Source: Pomphorhynchus laevis
Lineage: Eukaryota > Acanthocephala > Palaeacanthocephala > Echinorhynchida > Pomphorhynchidae
Assembly: GCA_012934845.2 (NCBI GenBank)
Contig: WNNJ02001499.1
Coordinates: forward strand, 1 to 64,000
Length of the DNA: 64,000 bases
Direction: 5' to 3'
Below, in pieces: positions 61,801-64,000 of this stretch. Numbering within the stretch: the stretch's first letter is position 1; every line of letters begins with the position of its first letter. The notes under the pieces are model-generated. The model ran no database searches. It was not told the origin of the DNA and saw only the letters and a list, made by a program, of their open reading frames with translations. The position numbers were made by a program, and so were the translations under genes.

Positions 61801-62826
61801 ATAAAATTGATTATAATTTGTAAATTAAAAACTAATGCTTAATAAAATTTGAATACTTTAATAATAAATAATTAAATAATTATGAGTAGTAAATATTTAT
61901 ATAAGATTTTATATAAAATTTAAAATTGAAATTTAAAATAAAAATCAATTTTTATTGATTTTCTAATAGTTTTTGATTTAATATTTACTTGGTTCCTTCT
62001 AAAATAAATAATTTACAGTGTTAATATTATATATAATTTAGGTAGTATCATGTTGGATTACCTGATATTAGCGAAGGAATTACTTAAAAATAGCTTAAAA
62101 ATCAAATAAATTAATCAAAATATTGTTTTTATAATCTAAAATATATCTTCTATTTTCGTATAATTAAACATATTTTAGGAAAACGGCAAAGAACACGATA
62201 TTACAGATAGTACAAAGTGCGATTTTAATAAAACAAATTGTCCTTATCAAGCTGACAGCAATGACCCATCTAACGTAGCTCAAGTCGAATCGGATATCAA
62301 TAATTCTCAATTAAACGGTCAAAAGGGCGGGGGAGATCTATCAAGTAATTACTTATCGGTAGAGGTATCGGGAAACAGGTTTCCGTATAGCAGCACACAG
62401 CGTACGTCTGATATTTTAGGGAGTAAATTTTCCGTTAATGGGATCTATCAGCGCAAAGACGGTGTAAGTGATTCACTATATACCAATGGATTAAACTTTA
62501 ATAACGGAATGCATCATCGTAATGGATCGGAAGTATCGGGGACCGGTTCTTCTGCTACTGCCTCGTATACACCAAGTTACTTTAATTCATCACGATATTC
62601 ATCAGTCCTAACTAAGACAGAGCGTCCGCCGAATTTAGGTAGCTCTCGGTGGTATACGAATTTTAACAATTCGATATCAAATTCAACGTTGCCCAATGCA
62701 AGCAGCAGTAATAGCAGCAGATCGACATACCCTACTACATCGGCTATTTCAACCACGTCACCATTTTCGAGCACTGTCAGTACTAATAGAACGGTACTTA
62801 ATTCGTTCAGAAATCGATACTCCTAA
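43738..62826 (+). CDS. CAP-Gly linker-type microtubule plus-end protein
   Basis: Twelve exons join in frame to 667 codons plus stop: 43738-43861, 43970-44132, 45230-45449, 48100-48285, 50151-50255, 50385-50417, 50474-50585, 52751-52857, 53742-53818, 53873-53948, 55956-56108, 62179-62826. All introns are GT-AG and all phases match; exon 5's left border is uncertain. Order: residues 1-10 with SRIP, an SxIP-like EB1-binding motif; a CAP-Gly domain at about 49-116 (PGGKTGVLRYRG, GEWAGIELD, YFSCPPGYGIFV); a Ser-rich stretch at 128-165; heptad-rich coiled-coil-like sequence at about 190-450; a Ser/Thr/Asn-rich tail. CAP-Gly domains bind C-terminal EEY/F tails and EB proteins at microtubule plus ends; CLIP-like identity is inference. 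Odd: the signature GKNDG reads GLNDG (Leu87). No zinc knuckle is seen at the C-terminus. Introns hold most of the mobile DNA. Confidence 0.85.
43970..44132 (+). CDS. CAP-Gly gene exon 2
   Basis: Acceptor TTTTTTAAG. Encodes the N-terminal two thirds of the CAP-Gly domain, through GLNDGSVNEV. Donor GTATTA; phase 2. Confidence 0.9.
44470..44760 (-). mobile_element. PLE 3' tail in intron 2 (copy T5)
   Basis: The minus-strand tail with CTGCTATATTGGGTC, GGAAGAAACCTGATTACATA and CACCTCTAATCCTTAT is diverged from the 16.5-kb copy. No RT sequence remains. Confidence 0.65.
45230..45449 (+). CDS. CAP-Gly gene exon 3
   Basis: Acceptor TTTGTAG. Encodes the end of the CAP-Gly domain (YFSCPPGYGIFVPIHKVKRL) and a Ser-rich linker (SSRSSLKSKSITNSPTSLS). 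Donor GTAATA; phase 0. Confidence 0.9.
46000..46405 (-). mobile_element. Retrozyme-like unit in intron 3
   Basis: On the minus strand this is a diverged copy of the 243-755 element. It runs from the GGATCC-CAACGAGTG block (about 46340) through AGCAACAACCTCTGC, GTCACACAAGCAACTGAAAC and the cleavage site, then TAGAAATGACATGG and the first part of the next unit (to about 46000). Non-coding. Confidence 0.65.
46111..46198 (-). ncRNA. Hammerhead-like ribozyme, reordered strands
   Basis: Same b-a-c layout as 539-626: AGCAAC-U-GAAAC-AACCA, then UUCUA-UUGAUGA-G-U-GUUGCC, then UGAUUGU-C-UAGAA. Compared with 539-626, helix III has changed one G-C pair to A-U (compensatory), one pair is lost, and C3 of the core is now U. 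Confidence 0.55.
48100..48285 (+). CDS. CAP-Gly gene exon 4
   Basis: Acceptor TTATTTATAG. Encodes SLSIGDSVNGYS then an acidic/basic heptad stretch (MLERDKAIGTIEKLKQRVED, LEFELEEEKARRTAE), the start of the coiled coil. Donor GTATGA; phase 0. Confidence 0.9.
48827..49053. mobile_element. Inverted-repeat element in intron 4
   Basis: Arms of about 85 bp (ATTTAAACATTATGACATGG... and its mirror ending ATAATGTTTAAAT) flank a centre with GTGGGAG and further TCACTGATGA copies. It belongs to the same family as 42649-42843. Each arm reads CACUGAUGA-GACACAU-UGUC followed by GAAGC (minus, 48882-48906) or AAAAC (plus, 48972-48993), i.e. hammerhead cores with one changed base each. Confidence 0.75.
50151..50255 (+). 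CDS. CAP-Gly gene exon 5 (tentative)
   Basis: An open frame ending PYDTVEEKLLTKVPNIE before donor GTATTG. The acceptor GGTAG at 50149-50150 keeps phase 0 with exon 4 but lacks a pyrimidine tract, so the left border, or even the exon, is uncertain. Its length (105 nt) is a multiple of three, so skipping it would keep the frame. Confidence 0.45.
50385..50417 (+). CDS. CAP-Gly gene exon 6 (33-nt microexon)
   Basis: Acceptor TGTTTCAAG, donor GTAATT, coding ELKSTLNAAVQ in phase 0. It is only 11 codons long, short but well bounded. Confidence 0.7.
50474..50585 (+). CDS. CAP-Gly gene exon 7
   Basis: Acceptor AAAATAG, donor GTAAAT. Encodes ANIQDSTVNELQLQLKNLSV and QHNTLLSSVQSYDLSIE, heptad-like. 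Ends in phase 1, matching exon 8. Intron 6 before it is only 56 bp. Confidence 0.8.
51740..51835 (+). pseudogene. Degenerate duplicate of exon 8
   Basis: The frame LTNFSYQIDIKDQLTMSNSL parallels exon 8 (LTNLCDQMDIKHQITMPNKS). The matching splice acceptor is missing and no good GT donor follows, so it looks like a dead exon copy in intron 7. Confidence 0.6.
52751..52857 (+). CDS. CAP-Gly gene exon 8
   Basis: Acceptor TTGATTTTAG, donor GTATGT. Encodes VLTNLCDQMDIKHQITMPNK then SLSKICDAIAEQFEHK; phase 1 in, 0 out. Confidence 0.8.
53742..53818 (+). CDS. CAP-Gly gene exon 9
   Basis: Acceptor TTTTTATAG, donor GTACCA. Encodes KIALQKAEDNNSDLRCEIEE then LQMIQ, coiled-coil-like; ends in phase 2. Intron 9 is only 54 bp. 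Confidence 0.85.
53873..53948 (+). CDS. CAP-Gly gene exon 10
   Basis: Acceptor TTCTATACAG, donor GTACGT. Encodes KQSEYDFNLQMCKLEDRLQA then EIIDLK, coiled-coil-like; phase 0 out. Confidence 0.85.
54840..55305. repeat. 157-bp tandem repeat, three copies, intron 10
   Basis: AATCTTATATTTA-TCAAAATACATAATTT starts units at about 54849, 55005 and 55162. Each contains AATAAAATTAAAAAAGCGCACAGG. The copies are nearly identical, so expansion was recent. No ribozyme core is seen. Confidence 0.92.
55956..56108 (+). CDS. CAP-Gly gene exon 11
   Basis: Acceptor TTTTATTTAG, donor GTAAGT. Encodes DNVIANLKSDLEHKTKLVED, QENKLMELEDKLKVNLNANL, then KFAYDVELSSL. Strong heptad pattern; phase 0. Confidence 0.88.
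57413..57965 (-). repeat. Two PLE tail ends in intron 11
   Basis: AATCAGATCAGTTAACTATGTCTACGTATTTTG (57413) and AATCAGATCAGCTAACTGAGTCTACGAATTTTA (57831) are two copies of the terminal PLE sequence in reverse orientation, each followed by AT-rich tail remnants. Confidence 0.65.
58075..59060 (-). pseudogene. LINE zinc finger + restriction-like nuclease (copy a)
   Basis: Minus-strand frame 58887-58075 (270 codons), with upstream remnant to 59060. A Cys/His cluster CICGQNFNITHALSC-QVGG is followed by an RHN motif. About 60 residues on comes RSARLDIACNNLFG then SFMDVCVFNPLA, a PD-(D/E)xK-like nuclease core. A helical C-terminus with YAERVAKIE and FHPLTFSALG follows. This is the C-terminal third of LINEs whose RT is of the VDATNAFNS type (28680-29400). 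The clade is not assigned. 5'-truncated; lies antisense in intron 11. Confidence 0.7.
59218..60160 (-). pseudogene. LINE C-terminus (copy b) with RT thumb
   Basis: Upstream part 60134-59916 has CDGIKYLGSMIGLEQYVETE, the RT thumb block. Frame 59580-59218 has MDVCVFNNLAPSYS and FHPLIFSTVGGIG, the nuclease core and C-terminus seen in copies a and c. The zinc-finger region between them is degraded. The 3' end (59040-59217) contains GGACCCATTAGAGGGTAACC on the minus strand. Confidence 0.65.
60545..61330 (-). pseudogene. LINE zinc finger + restriction-like nuclease (copy c)
   Basis: Frame 61252-60545 (235 codons, open a little further up). It has CVCKQRFSVKHALACQTGG and IIRHN (zinc cluster), QQSARLDVACDDLFG, then SLIDVCVFNHLAQSYS (nuclease core), YGERVTCIKRSQFFPFVVSSLGG and a helical end. 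It is the same family as copies a and b, and the cleanest zinc cluster of the three. The 3' UTR has GGACCCATTTGCGGGTAACC, matching copy b. Confidence 0.72.
61331..61560. repeat. ATAACGATAATAT-type low-complexity tract
   Basis: Runs of TATAACGATAATAT in both orientations form palindromes. It abuts the 5'-truncated end of LINE copy c. Confidence 0.7.
61560..61700 (-). repeat. Truncated PLE tail (copy T7)
   Basis: Minus strand: GGGUC-GAAAU-CUGAAAACAUAGCAG and CUUCUC-CUUAUAA-CC. A diverged tail without the strand carrying the cleavage triplet. Confidence 0.55.
62179..62826 (+). CDS. CAP-Gly gene exon 12 (last)
   Basis: Acceptor ATATTTTAG at 62177-62178. It codes 215 residues rich in Ser, Thr and Asn (SSSNSSRSTYPTTS, STTSPFSSTVSTN) and ends NSFRNRYS before TAA at 62824-62826. 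No EEY/F or zinc knuckle end. Likely disordered. Confidence 0.88.
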   Translation, partial: ENGKEHDITDSTKCDFNKTNCPYQADSNDPSNVAQVESDINNSQLNGQKGGGDLSSNYLSVEVSGNRFPYSSTQRTSDILGSKFSVNGIYQRKDGVSDSLYTNGLNFNNGMHHRNGSEVSGTGSSATASYTPSYFNSSRYSSVLTKTERPPNLGSSRWYTNFNNSISNSTLPNASSSNSSRSTYPTTSAISTTSPFSSTVSTNRTVLNSFRNRYS

Positions 62827-63051
62827 TGCAAATAATCGCTCTTCCGGAGGCATCATTGTGTTTAAGTGAAGAAGACTAATTACAAAAAATGTCAATGTTG
62901 TTTTTATATTTACTTAAACAAGTTTATCTTGTTTTATTTTAATCATTTCTTATCATGAACATGTAATTTTTTAAAAATTCGGTATTGTCTCATCTATTAA
63001 TCTTAGATTAATTTTTTTGTCTAAAATTACTCGTTACTTGGAGTGTAAACA

Positions 63052-63057
63052 AATAAA
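63052..63057 (+). promoter_or_regulatory. Candidate poly(A) signal AATAAA
   Basis: About 225 bp after the stop codon and directly before the PLE tail end at 63058. AATAAA is common by chance in such AT-rich DNA, so this is weak. Confidence 0.35.
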
Positions 63058-63400
63058 TCAGATCAGCTAACTGAGTTTATGTACATTATGTTATTTATAA
63101 ATTAAGAAATAATGTTAATAAAATATAAATAATAAATAATAAATAATTATAAATGATTAATAATTTTTATATAAGATTTTATATAATTTATATCAAGTTA
63201 AAATTTAAAATTGAAATTTAAAATAAAAGTCAATTTTTATGAATTAACTAATAAATAACATACGAATCAGAATAAGGATAAGAGATTATCAGTATAAACT
63301 GCTATGTTACCAGGTTTCGGCCCCTATTTCTCGACTTAACTAGCAGCAAGGCATAAAGCATGCTAATGTCGTATTTGAAAATAAAGAATCGGCATTCTTT
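63055..63400 (-). mobile_element. Solo PLE 3' tail (copy T6)
   Basis: The terminal CAGATCAGCTAACTGAG (63060-63076) is followed by the AT-rich tail and, on the minus strand, AAGUC-GAGAAAUAGGGGCC-GAAAC-CUGGUAACAUAGCAG and CUGAUAA. No RT remains. Confidence 0.7.
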
Positions 63401-63504
63401 AATGATCCATAATGCTTTTACAAAATGTTATTTACTGGCGGATGATCTGTATATGTTGCAAACATAAATATTAAATTTTTATATATTTATATTATTAATG
63501 TATT

Positions 63505-64000
63505 ATATTAATCAGATCAGCTTACTGAGTATACGTATTTTAAATTATTTTACATTAAAAAATATGGCTAAATAAAAATTTAATAATTAATAATTAAATA
63601 TCCATAAATAATAAATAATTATTATATAATATTTTATGTAATTTATATAAAATTAAAATTTTTAATAAAGGTCAATTTTATGAATGACTAATAATATTAT
63701 TTAATCATATCATAACTTAGTCTAAGTATCATATATTATTTATAAAAAATTATGCTTAATAAAATAATTATTGAATAATAAATAATTATAATTATCTAAT
63801 AAATCATATAATTATTTAATAAAAAATTTGCTTAAATAAAATAAATAATAATTTATTAATAATGAATAATTAAATAATTATAAATAATAAAATCTTAATA
63901 AATAGTAAATAATGATAAATAATTAATAATTGTCATATAAATTTTTAAATCATTGAAATAATTAATAATTTATTAATAAATTTTAACTTGAAGTAAGTTA
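63505..64000 (-). repeat. Further PLE tail end and AT-rich DNA
   Basis: AATCAGATCAGCTTACTGAG (63510-63529) is the terminal PLE sequence in reverse orientation. The rest to the window end is simple AT-rich sequence with TAATAAATAAT runs. Confidence 0.5.

Noticed and set aside
62577-62774. Minus-strand frame with Leu/Val run
   Set aside because: Antisense of the Ser/Asn-rich last exon.

Overview
The window is animal nuclear DNA. It is very AT-rich, has GT-AG introns in its one host gene, and carries LINEs, tRNA-derived SINE heads, Penelope-like retroelements (PLEs), satellites and hammerhead-type ribozyme motifs. There are no prokaryotic operons, ribosome-binding sites or CRISPR arrays. An invertebrate is clear. 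A flatworm is my guess, because a SINE head is followed by a hammerhead-like motif as in schistosome satellites, but the phylum is not proven. Layout: 1-875 holds a retrozyme-like repeat (inverted fragment, one full 379-bp unit, part of a second unit) ending in a TA microsatellite. 1030-1500 is a Ty3/gypsy fossil. 1650-1990 is a solo PLE tail. 3141-3830 is a 257-bp tandem satellite. 8370-10280 is a cluster of PLE reverse transcriptase (RT) pieces. 10344-10511 is a small inverted-repeat element. 12469-18150 is a broken LINE with a PLE inserted in it, with tRNA-like sequences on both sides. 18395-19040 is a 180-bp satellite. 19915-21060 is a tandem run of PLE 3' ends. 22532-22770, 26050-26760, 28680-29400 and 32240-36000 are pieces of four more LINEs. 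24073-25157 is a SINE cluster between 121-bp direct repeats. 37960-40565 is the N-terminal half of a PLE (GIY-YIG nuclease plus linker) in tandem fragments. 42649-42843 is another inverted-repeat element with hammerhead cores. The host gene runs from 43738 to 62826 on the + strand: twelve exons that splice in frame to 667 codons, giving an N-terminal SxIP-like motif, one CAP-Gly domain, a coiled-coil-like middle and a Ser/Thr/Asn-rich tail. It looks like a CLIP-type microtubule plus-end protein. Its introns are swollen by PLE tails, satellites, a retrozyme-like copy, an inverted-repeat element and three 3' ends of one LINE family. The most notable signal is a recurring set of hammerhead ribozyme parts in at least four unrelated repeats (539-626, 3223-3287, 10372-10444, 46111-46198) and in the PLE tails (for example 16578-16648). 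All three helices can form, with a covarying pair between copies, but the three strands occur in an order that is not a circular permutation of the known hammerhead. They would need a pseudoknot, or pairing between neighbouring units of a tandem transcript.
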